From Rathayibacter sp. VKM Ac-2856 (lineage in GTDB: Bacteria > Actinomycetota > Actinomycetes > Actinomycetales > Microbacteriaceae), in assembly GCF_013205055.1 (NCBI RefSeq), contig NZ_JABMLF010000001.1, positions 310,001 through 374,000 on the forward strand: 64,000 nt of DNA, in the 5' to 3' direction. Each line of letters opens with the position of its first letter. Position 1 is the stretch's first letter. The position numbers and the translations under genes are program-made. Below are positions 33,254 through 40,429 of the stretch, piece after piece. Under the pieces are notes generated by a model. It was not told the DNA's origin and did no database searches. It saw nothing but the letters and a program-made list of their open reading frames with translations.

Positions 33254-34141
33254 TCACGCCTCGGGGATCGTCCGCTCGAACAGGGCCGGCCGCTCCACGT
33301 CGGGGTCGGGTCCGCTGCGCACGCCCGTGTCGAGGGAGTCGATCCGGGCGAGCTCGTCGTCCGAGAGCTCGAAATCGAACACGTCGATGTTCGCCGCGAT
33401 CCGCTCGGGGTTCGTCGACTTCGGGATCGCCGAGCGGCCCTGCTGCAGGTGCCAGCGGAGCATCACCTGCGCCGGGGTCCTGCCGTGGGCGGCGGCGATC
33501 TCCCCGATCGTCGCGTCGTCCATCACGCTCCGGCGCTCGTCGCCCCAGCCGGGGTAGAAGGTGATGCCGCCGATCGGCGACCAGGCCTGGGTGAGGATCC
33601 CGCGCTCCGCGTGCTCGCGGCGGAGGTCGGGCTGCGCGAAGTACGGGTGCAGCTCGACCTGGTTGACGGCGGGGATCACGTCGACCTCGGCGAGCAGGCG
33701 CGCGAGGTGCGCCGGGGTGAAGTTGCTGACGCCGATCGAGCGCACACCGCCGTCGGCGAGGAGCTTCTCGAGCGCACGGTAGGCCGCGATCGTGGTGTCG
33801 AAGCGCGAGGGGACGGGCTGGTGCAGGATCAGCAGGTCGAGCTGCTCGACGCCGAGCTTGCCGGTCGCCTTCTCGAAGGCGTGCAGCGTCTCGTCGTAGC
33901 CGTAGTCGGTCACCCAGACCTTCGTCTCGACGAAGACCTCCGAGCGGTCCAGGCCGGAGCGGCGGATCCCCTCGCCGACCTCGCGCTCGTTGCCGTAGGC
34001 GGCGGCGGTGTCGATGTGGCGGTAGCCGGCCTCGAGAGCGGACTGCACGGCGGCGGTCGTCTCCTCCGGGGCGCTCTGGAAGACGCCGAGCCCGAGTGCG
34101 GGGAGGGTGACGCCGTTGTTGAGGGTGAGCTGCAGGGTCAT
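33254..34141 (-). CDS. aldo/keto reductase
   Basis: 295 residues, TIM-barrel AKR. The catalytic tetrad is visible: Asp and Tyr in HIDTAAAYGNE, Lys in VETKVWV, His in LILHQPVP. NADPH-binding segments are RSIGVSNFTP, NQVELHPY and SAIPKSTNPERI. This is the 2,5-diketogluconate reductase-like type. ATG at 34141 has minus-strand TAGCGT 6 nt upstream (34148-34153). Substrate unknown. Confidence 0.9.
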   Translation of the reverse strand: MTLQLTLNNGVTLPALGLGVFQSAPEETTAAVQSALEAGYRHIDTAAAYGNEREVGEGIRRSGLDRSEVFVETKVWVTDYGYDETLHAFEKATGKLGVEQLDLLILHQPVPSRFDTTIAAYRALEKLLADGGVRSIGVSNFTPAHLARLLAEVDVIPAVNQVELHPYFAQPDLRREHAERGILTQAWSPIGGITFYPGWGDERRSVMDDATIGEIAAAHGRTPAQVMLRWHLQQGRSAIPKSTNPERIAANIDVFDFELSDDELARIDSLDTGVRSGPDPDVERPALFERTIPEA

Positions 34142-34147
34142 GCCTCC

Positions 34148-34153
34148 ACGCTA
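34148..34153 (-). promoter_or_regulatory. -10 element, leaderless aldo/keto reductase gene
   Basis: TAGCGT-GGAGGC-ATG. The same 15 bases occur before the flavoprotein gene at 52597. Confidence 0.55.
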
Positions 34154-34324
34154 GGTCGCTCGCGCTGCCGCCGGGAGGGGTGGCGCCGGGACGGCCGGCG
34201 GTCCAGGCGATCGCCACCCCCTCGACGGGACCGCCGCGGTGTGAGGTGATGGAGGCGGTGCACGACGACGTCCCTCCGGCTCCGGAGCGGAGCGGGCACC
34301 CTCATCCGGAAGGTCGGTTCCGCC

Positions 34325-35320
34325 GTGCCCCTCAGCGTTCTGTTCATCGGAGGAACGGGCATCATCAGCTCGGAGGGCGTCCGCCGCGCTCTCGCGGTCG
34401 GTCACGACGTGACCGTGCTCAACCGCGGTCGGACCTCGATCCGCCCGCTGCCCAAGGGCGTTCGGACGCTGACCGCCGACATCCGCGACGCCGGCTCGGT
34501 CCGCACGGCGCTCGGCGACGAGAGCTTCGACGCGGTGATCGAGTTCGCCGCCTTCACCCCGGAGCACGTGCAGCAGGACATCGATCTGCTCGCCGGGCGC
34601 ACCGGCCAGTACGTCTTCATCAGCTCGGCGTCGGCGTACCAGAAGCCGCCGACGCACGTGCCGGTGACGGAGTCGACGCCGCTCCGGAATCCGTTCTGGA
34701 CCTACTCGCAGGACAAGATCGCCTGCGAGGACCTGCTGGTGGCCGAGTACCGCCGCTCGGGCTTCCCGGTCACGATCGTCCGGCCCTCGCACACCTACGA
34801 CCGCACCGCACTGCCGGTCGACGGCGGCTGGACGGTGATCGACCGGATGCGGCGCGGGCTCGAGGTGGTCGTGCCCGGTGACGGCACCTCGCTCTGGACC
34901 CTCACCCACAGCCGCGACGTCGCGGTCGGACTCGTCGGCCTGCTCGGTGCGTCGGCGGCGATCGGCGAGGCGTTCCACCTCACCGGCGACGAGGCTCCGA
35001 CCTGGGATCGGATCCACCAGGACCTCGCCGCGGCAGCGGGGGTCGAGGCGCGGATCGTGCACGTCGCCTCGGACGCCATCGCCGCCGCCGACCCCGAGCT
35101 GGGCGCCGGCATCATCGGCGACAAGGCCCACTCGATGCTGTTCGACAACGCGAAGATCCGCAGCCTCGTGCCCGGGTTCGCCCCCGCGACCCGCTTCAGC
35201 GACGGCGCGCGCGAGATCGTCGAGTGGTACGACGCCGACCCGGCCCGGCGGACGGTCGACGAGCGGACCGACGCGCTGTTCGACGCGCTGATCGAGACCT
35301 ACCGGCCGCGCCCGCTCTGA
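34325..35320 (+). CDS. NAD-dependent epimerase/dehydratase family protein
   Basis: 331 residues. Rossmann start LFIGGTGIISSEGVRRALAV (GGTGxIS variant of GxxGxxG), then LNRGR, then the SSASAYQ region and YSQDK (Tyr-x-x-x-Lys). The C-terminal half is like the extended SDRs that act on NDP-sugars or the RNA-binding/reductase subgroup. GTG at 34325 follows GGAAGG. Its end is 16 nt from the convergent secreted protein gene. Substrate unknown. Confidence 0.82.
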   Translation: MPLSVLFIGGTGIISSEGVRRALAVGHDVTVLNRGRTSIRPLPKGVRTLTADIRDAGSVRTALGDESFDAVIEFAAFTPEHVQQDIDLLAGRTGQYVFISSASAYQKPPTHVPVTESTPLRNPFWTYSQDKIACEDLLVAEYRRSGFPVTIVRPSHTYDRTALPVDGGWTVIDRMRRGLEVVVPGDGTSLWTLTHSRDVAVGLVGLLGASAAIGEAFHLTGDEAPTWDRIHQDLAAAAGVEARIVHVASDAIAAADPELGAGIIGDKAHSMLFDNAKIRSLVPGFAPATRFSDGAREIVEWYDADPARRTVDERTDALFDALIETYRPRPL

Positions 35321-35336
35321 CGAGCCGTTCTCGCCG

Positions 35337-35843
35337 TCAGACGACCGCGATGTCCAGGTTGCCCTGGGTCGCGGACGCGGAGGTGCTCGTGAGTGAGACG
35401 AGGCAGCTGTTGATGTAACCCGAGGAGCGGAAGCTGAACCGCGGAACGATCGGCGACTCGCCGTCGCTGAGCCCGGTCGCGTCCGACCATGCGAGGACGA
35501 ACACGCCCCGAGTGCGGGAGCCGAGCTCCTCGACGACCACCCACGGGCCGTCCTCGAGGACGAAGTCGGACAGCACCACGCCGTCGCCCGTGCTGAGCGT
35601 CACGCGCGCGAGGATGTCCCGCACCGGCTCGCTGTCGCGTGCAGCGCGGACGACCGGGGTGAACTGCCCCTGATAGAGGTCTGCACCGCCGTTCGAGAGG
35701 CTTCCGGAGGCGATGGCGAGCGAGGCGGTGGAGACTCCGGAGGCGGCGGCCGCCGGAGCGGCGGAGACCGCGAGCAGGACGGGGGCGCTCCACAGAGCGG
35801 CGGTCGTCGCGGCGCGGCGCGAGACGGGGCGGGGGCTGGTCAT
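35337..35843 (-). CDS. secreted protein with twin-arginine-like signal
   Basis: 168 residues. The signal is MTSPRPVSRRAATTAALWSA followed by a hydrophobic core and AAPAAAASG, with an Arg pair as in Tat signals. The mature part is Ser/Val-rich beta-type sequence with one Cys near the C-terminus (GYINSCLVSL). No domain recognised. ATG at 35843 has GAGAGG upstream. Divergent from the ggt gene. Confidence 0.68.
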   Translation of the reverse strand: MTSPRPVSRRAATTAALWSAPVLLAVSAAPAAAASGVSTASLAIASGSLSNGGADLYQGQFTPVVRAARDSEPVRDILARVTLSTGDGVVLSDFVLEDGPWVVVEELGSRTRGVFVLAWSDATGLSDGESPIVPRFSFRSSGYINSCLVSLTSTSASATQGNLDIAVV

Positions 35844-36119
35844 GGGGTCCTCTCGGGGACGTCGGCGGTGACGGGGGGCACCGAGCGTCACGCTAGCGGG
35901 CCGGAACGGCGGTCCCGGAGCGAGGAGGGACCGAGGACGCGCCCCGAGGCCGACGGCGCGCCGTTCCCGCTCGGCGTGTCCCCCGGACGGGGTCGCCGCA
36001 CGGGGGCGCCGCAGCGAGGGTGCAAGCGTCTCGGGACCACCCCCTATGCCGGACCCCTGCACCGGCCTAGGTTGGGGAGCACCTGCCCCGCACCCACCGA
36101 GTTCCGACGGAGGAACCTC

Positions 36120-37997
36120 ATGGCCACGACCCGCAGTCTCCGACGGATCGCCCTCGCGGTGGTCGCCGCCGCCTCTCTCGGAGTGGCGGGCGCCGCGCCC
36201 GCCGCGGCCCTCGATTGGCCGATCCCGGGCGTCTCGCGGGACCGACTGCCGTCGGCGCAGGACCTCCGCGACGCGCTGGGCGGTCCGATCGTGTCGCCGT
36301 CGACGTCCGTCGGCTCCGGCGGCGCGGTGTCCTCGGTCGACGCGATCGCGAGCAGGGTCGGCCTCGAGGTGCTGAAGCGCGGCGGCAACGCCGCGGACGC
36401 CGCGGTCGCGACGGCCTCCGCCCTGGGCGTGACCGAGCCGTACAGCGCCGGTGTCGGCGGCGGCGGCTACTTCGTCTACTTCGACGCGAAGACCGGCGAG
36501 GTGAGCACCATCGACGGGCGCGAGACCGCGCCGGCCGGCATCACCTCCGACGCGTTCCTCGACCCCGCGACCGGCGCGCCCTACCCCTTCTCCCCCGAGC
36601 TCGTCTCGTCCGGAGTGGCGGTCGGCGTCCCCGGAACGGTCGCCACCTGGGACACGGCGGTCGACCGCTTCGGCACGCTGCCGCTCCCGGTCGTGCTGGC
36701 GCCGTCGATCCTGCTGGCGGCCAAGGGCTTCCCGGTCGACGAGACCTTCCGCAGCCAGACGCTCGACAACCTCGAGCGCTTCCAGCAGTTCCCCGACACG
36801 GCGGAGCTGTTCCTCCCCGGCGGCGACGCTCCCGCGGTCGGCAGCACCTTCCGCAACCCTGACCTCGCGAAGACCCTCGCCCGGATCGCCGCTCGCGGAC
36901 CGAGCGCCTTCTACGAGGGGCCGCTGGCCGCCGAGATCGCCGACACCGTGCAGAACCCGCGGCTCGCCGAGGACTCGACGCTCCCCGCCCCGGCCGGCAC
37001 GATGACCACCGACGACCTCGCCGGCTACTCGGTCGCCGAGCAGGCCGCCACCCGCGTCTCCTACCGCGGTCTCGACGTCTACGGCATGGCGCCGTCCTCC
37101 TCGGGCGGCATCGCGGTCGGCGAGGCGCTGAACATCCTCGAGAACCACGACCTGTCCGCCGAGGACTCCGGCAGCGCCCTGCACCTCTACCTCGAGGCGT
37201 CCGCGCGGGCGTTCGCGGACCGCGGCGCCTACGTCGGCGACCCGGCCTTCGTCGACGTGCCCACCGAGACGCTGCTGAGCCAGGAGTTCGCCGACTCCCG
37301 CGACTGCACGATCGACCCGGCGACCGCGTCCACCCGCCCCGTCGCTCCGGGAGCCCTCGACGGCGTCGGCTGCGCGACGGCCCTCAGCGCCGAGCAGCCC
37401 GACACCGAGAACGTCTCGACCACGCACCTCTCCGTCGTCGACAAGTGGGGCAATGCGGCGTCGTACACCCTGACGATCGAGCAGACCGGCGGCTCCGCGA
37501 TGACGGTGCCCGGCCGCGGCTTCCTCCTCAACAACGAGCTCACCGACTTCTCCGCCACGCCCGTCGAGGGCGACCCGAACCGGATCGAGCCGGACAAGCG
37601 CCCGCGCTCCTCGATGTCGCCGACGATCGTGCTCGAGGACGGGTCGGTGAAGCTCGTGATCGGCTCGCCCGGCGGATCGACCATCATCACGACCGTGCTG
37701 CAGACGCTGGTCAACCGCATCGACCTCGGCATGACGCTGCCGGAGGCGGTGGCCGCGCCCCGGGCGTCGCAGCGGAACACCGCGTCTACCTCCGCCGAGC
37801 CGGAGTTCATCGAGGCCTACGCCGACGACCTCGCGCCGTTCGGCCAGCAGCTGACGCCCTCGGGCGACACCTTCACCTCGGCCGCGCAGATCGGCGCGGT
37901 GGCCGCCATCGAGGTCGACTCCTCGGGCCGGATGACCGCGGCGGCCGAGCCGGTGCGCCGCGGAGGCGGCGTCGGCCTCGTCGTCCACCCGGAGTGA
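36120..37997 (+). CDS. ggt: gamma-glutamyltransferase precursor
   Basis: 625 residues with a signal peptide (MATTRSLRRIALAVVAAASL, cleaved near AAPAAA). The catalytic threonine is T434 in STTHLSVVDKWGN, where autocleavage would give large and small subunits. Other family marks are GGNAADAAVATA, the GVGGGG loop, FLLNNELTDF and GSPGGSTIITTV. It transfers or hydrolyses gamma-glutamyl groups of glutathione or similar substrates outside the cell. Ribosome-binding site GGAGG at 36109-36113; TAGGTT near 36067 may be the -10. The stop overlaps the GNAT gene by 4 nt. Confidence 0.92.
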   Translation: MATTRSLRRIALAVVAAASLGVAGAAPAAALDWPIPGVSRDRLPSAQDLRDALGGPIVSPSTSVGSGGAVSSVDAIASRVGLEVLKRGGNAADAAVATASALGVTEPYSAGVGGGGYFVYFDAKTGEVSTIDGRETAPAGITSDAFLDPATGAPYPFSPELVSSGVAVGVPGTVATWDTAVDRFGTLPLPVVLAPSILLAAKGFPVDETFRSQTLDNLERFQQFPDTAELFLPGGDAPAVGSTFRNPDLAKTLARIAARGPSAFYEGPLAAEIADTVQNPRLAEDSTLPAPAGTMTTDDLAGYSVAEQAATRVSYRGLDVYGMAPSSSGGIAVGEALNILENHDLSAEDSGSALHLYLEASARAFADRGAYVGDPAFVDVPTETLLSQEFADSRDCTIDPATASTRPVAPGALDGVGCATALSAEQPDTENVSTTHLSVVDKWGNAASYTLTIEQTGGSAMTVPGRGFLLNNELTDFSATPVEGDPNRIEPDKRPRSSMSPTIVLEDGSVKLVIGSPGGSTIITTVLQTLVNRIDLGMTLPEAVAAPRASQRNTASTSAEPEFIEAYADDLAPFGQQLTPSGDTFTSAAQIGAVAAIEVDSSGRMTAAAEPVRRGGGVGLVVHPE

Positions 37998-38635
37998 GTG
38001 CCGCGTCGCGGGAGCTGGTCGATCGCTGGGTCGCGGGCTGGACCGAGTCCCGCGGGATGCTCGCGCGACGCGACGGTGACGGCTGGTGCGTGGAGGTGGC
38101 GGCGGAGACCCGCGTCCGGGAGCACGTGATCGCCGCGCCGTCGCTCGCCGAGCTGCGGCGGCTGGTCGCCGAGGTCACCGCGCCGGACGTCTGGCTGACG
38201 GTCGTCGGCGAACTCGACGCCGAGCTCCTCGACGCGGTCGCCGGCCTCGATGCCGTGACGAGCGACGAGCGGATGATGACGATCCGGCTCCGGGACGCCG
38301 TCGCGCCAGCCGCCCTGCCCGCCGGCGTGCGCATCGAGGCGGAGGGGCGGGTGGCGCACGCCCGCATCGAGGCCGACGGCGAGGTCGCGGCACGGGGACA
38401 GGTGGCGGTGAGCGGAGGCGACGCCGTCTTCGACCGCATCGAGACCACTCCGCGGTTCCGCCGTCGCGGACTCGGCGGGCTGGTGATGACGGGGCTCAGC
38501 GCCTGGGCCGTGGAGAACGGCGCCTCGACCGGCCTGCTGATGGCCAGCGTCAGCGGGCGCGCGCTCTACACGAGACTCGGCTGGACGGAGGCCGTCCCGA
38601 TCGTCACCCTCCGGGGCCGAGCGCGACCGTGCTGA
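37994..38635 (+). CDS. GNAT family N-acetyltransferase
   Basis: 213 residues. The C-terminal half is the GNAT core: FDRIETTPRFRRRGLGGLVM (acetyl-CoA loop RxxGxG) and ASVSGRALYTRLGW. GTG at 37994 overlaps the ggt stop (GTGA). The last codons and the stop (TGC TGA) lie in the first bases of a palindromic repeat, so the repeat insertion sets the 3' end of the gene. Acceptor substrate unknown. Confidence 0.82.
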   Translation: MSAASRELVDRWVAGWTESRGMLARRDGDGWCVEVAAETRVREHVIAAPSLAELRRLVAEVTAPDVWLTVVGELDAELLDAVAGLDAVTSDERMMTIRLRDAVAPAALPAGVRIEAEGRVAHARIEADGEVAARGQVAVSGGDAVFDRIETTPRFRRRGLGGLVMTGLSAWAVENGASTGLLMASVSGRALYTRLGWTEAVPIVTLRGRARPC

Positions 38636-38940
38636 TCGAGTAGCCCTCGCAGAGGGCGTATCGAGATCCGCCGTTCTGCACACGCCGGGTCTCGATACGC
38701 CGCTCCGCGGCTACTCGACCAGCATGGGGCGCGCTGCGCTCGTCCTCACGCGGATCCTTGTTGATCGAGTAGCCCTCGGAGAGGGCGTATCGAGATCCAC
38801 TGTTCTGCAGACGTGGGTCTCGATACGCCGCTCCGCGGCTACTCGACCAGCAAGGGGCGCGACGCGCTCGTCCTCACTAGCGCGTCCCTGCCGATCGAGT
38901 AGCCCTCGCAGAGGGCGTATCGAGATCCACCGTGGTGCAG
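38632..38940. repeat. tandem array of palindromic repeat pairs (cluster 6)
   Basis: Two and a half copies of a unit of about 129 bp, starting at 38632, 38761 and 38891. Each has a plus copy (GCCCTC-GCA or GGA-GAGGGC) and, except the last, an inverted copy (GCCGC-TCC-GCGGC). The cluster fills the 312-nt gene-free interval between the convergent GNAT and M1 peptidase genes; nothing else is seen there. Confidence 0.88.
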
Positions 38941-38947
38941 CCGGGGG

Positions 38948-40399
38948 CTAGAGGCCCGCCGGCTTCGACGGGGTGCGCAGCCAGGTGTCGAAGAAGGCGG
39001 TGAGGTCCTGGCCCGAGACGGACTCGGCGAGCTCCTGCAGGTCGGCCGTCGTGACGTTCCCGTAGCGGTTCTCGGCCGCCCAGCGCTTCAGCAGCGTGCC
39101 GAACGCCTCCTCGCCGATCGTGGAGCGCAGCTCCACCAGCGTCAGCCCGCCGCGCGCGTAGATCGGGCTGTCGAACAGCCCCGCGGCTCCCGGGTCCGCG
39201 ACCTCGGTCGCCCAGAACGGGTCGTCGGCGGGGATCGCCGCGATCTCCGCGGCCGACTCCTCGACGCTCGCGCCGCCGTCGTGCTCCGCCCACAGCCACT
39301 CGGCGTAGGTCGCGAAGCCCTCGTTCAGCCAGATGTCCGACCAGAGCCGCGGGGTCACGCTGTCGCCGAACCACTGGTGCGAGATCTCGTGCGCGACGGT
39401 CGAGGTGTCCGCGCCACCGGAGTAGAACGAGCGGCCCTGCGTCTCGAGGGCGTAGCCGATCTCCTCGTCGTCGACCACCGCTCCGCCCGAGCGGAACGGG
39501 TACCGGCCGAACTCCTGGCTGAAGTAGTCGATGATCTCGCCCTGACGCGCCAGCGCGGCCTCGGTGCTCGCGCGCGCGTCACCGGTGATGTCCCGGTCGA
39601 CCGCGTCGATGCTCACCACTCCGCCGGCCCGCGAGCGCACCAGGTCGTAGTCGCCGATGTTCACCATCGCGAGATAGCTCGCCATCGGGCTGGTCTCGAC
39701 CCAGCTCGAGGTCGTCCAACCGTCTCGGGTGACCGGCGAGCCGACCGGGACGCCGTTGGCGATCGCGGTGCGCCCCTCCGGGACCGTCAGCGTGAACGAG
39801 TAGCGGGCCTTGTCGGCCGGGGAGTCGTTGACCGGGTACCAGGTCGATGCGCCGTCGGGCTCGCTCGCGACCAGGGCGCCGTCGTCCGTCGACCACCAGC
39901 CGTAGGGGGCGCCGGTCGCGTCCACGGGGTTGCCCGTCGTCCCGGCGTAGCGGATGTCGACCAGGGTCGGCGCGCCCTTCCGCAGGGTCCGCGACGGCGT
40001 GATCGTCAGCTCGTCGCCGACCTGGGTGAAGGCGGCCCCGCGGGTGTTCACCGAGACCTTCGAGACCGTGAGCCCGCGCAGATCGAAGGAGAACGAGCTC
40101 AGGTCCTGCGTCGGCGTCAGCGTCACCACCGCGCGACCGGTCAGCGCCCGCGGCGCCGGGTCGTAGGTGAGGAACAGGCTGTAGCTGAGCGCGTCGAAGC
40201 CCGAGCTGCCGAGGCCGGGGAAGTACGGGTCGCCGGAGCTGGTGCCCCCGACGGTCGGGGAGGCGGCAGCGGCGGCGGCAGTGGCGGCGGGCGCGGCGAC
40301 GGCGGTCCCCGCAGGCGCGAGGGCGAGGGTGCAGACGACGAGCGCGGAGGCGAGCACAGCGGGGGCCTTGCGGCGGGAGGAGGCGGGCATGCGCCACAC
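38948..40399 (-). CDS. secreted M1 family metallopeptidase
   Basis: 483 residues with a signal peptide ending near AVAAPA and an Ala-rich linker. Zinc site HEISHQW (H337, E338, H341) with the third ligand E360 in NEGFATY. The GAMEN exopeptidase motif is replaced by EEIGYALETQ. At about half the usual length it lacks the long C-terminal domain of aminopeptidase N. GTG at 40399 has AGAGGG at good spacing; an ATG at 40390 is also possible. The gene is secreted, so it probably cleaves extracellular peptides. Confidence 0.85.
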   Translation of the reverse strand: MWRMPASSRRKAPAVLASALVVCTLALAPAGTAVAAPAATAAAAAASPTVGGTSSGDPYFPGLGSSGFDALSYSLFLTYDPAPRALTGRAVVTLTPTQDLSSFSFDLRGLTVSKVSVNTRGAAFTQVGDELTITPSRTLRKGAPTLVDIRYAGTTGNPVDATGAPYGWWSTDDGALVASEPDGASTWYPVNDSPADKARYSFTLTVPEGRTAIANGVPVGSPVTRDGWTTSSWVETSPMASYLAMVNIGDYDLVRSRAGGVVSIDAVDRDITGDARASTEAALARQGEIIDYFSQEFGRYPFRSGGAVVDDEEIGYALETQGRSFYSGGADTSTVAHEISHQWFGDSVTPRLWSDIWLNEGFATYAEWLWAEHDGGASVEESAAEIAAIPADDPFWATEVADPGAAGLFDSPIYARGGLTLVELRSTIGEEAFGTLLKRWAAENRYGNVTTADLQELAESVSGQDLTAFFDTWLRTPSKPAGL

Positions 40400-40429
40400 G
40401 CTAGACCCTCTACCGCCCCCGGCGAGTGG

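Noticed and set aside
38632-38940. Possible CRISPR-like array
   Set aside because: Repeats of about 129 bp made of inverted pairs, no unique spacers of constant length and no cas genes; it is a palindromic repeat cluster.
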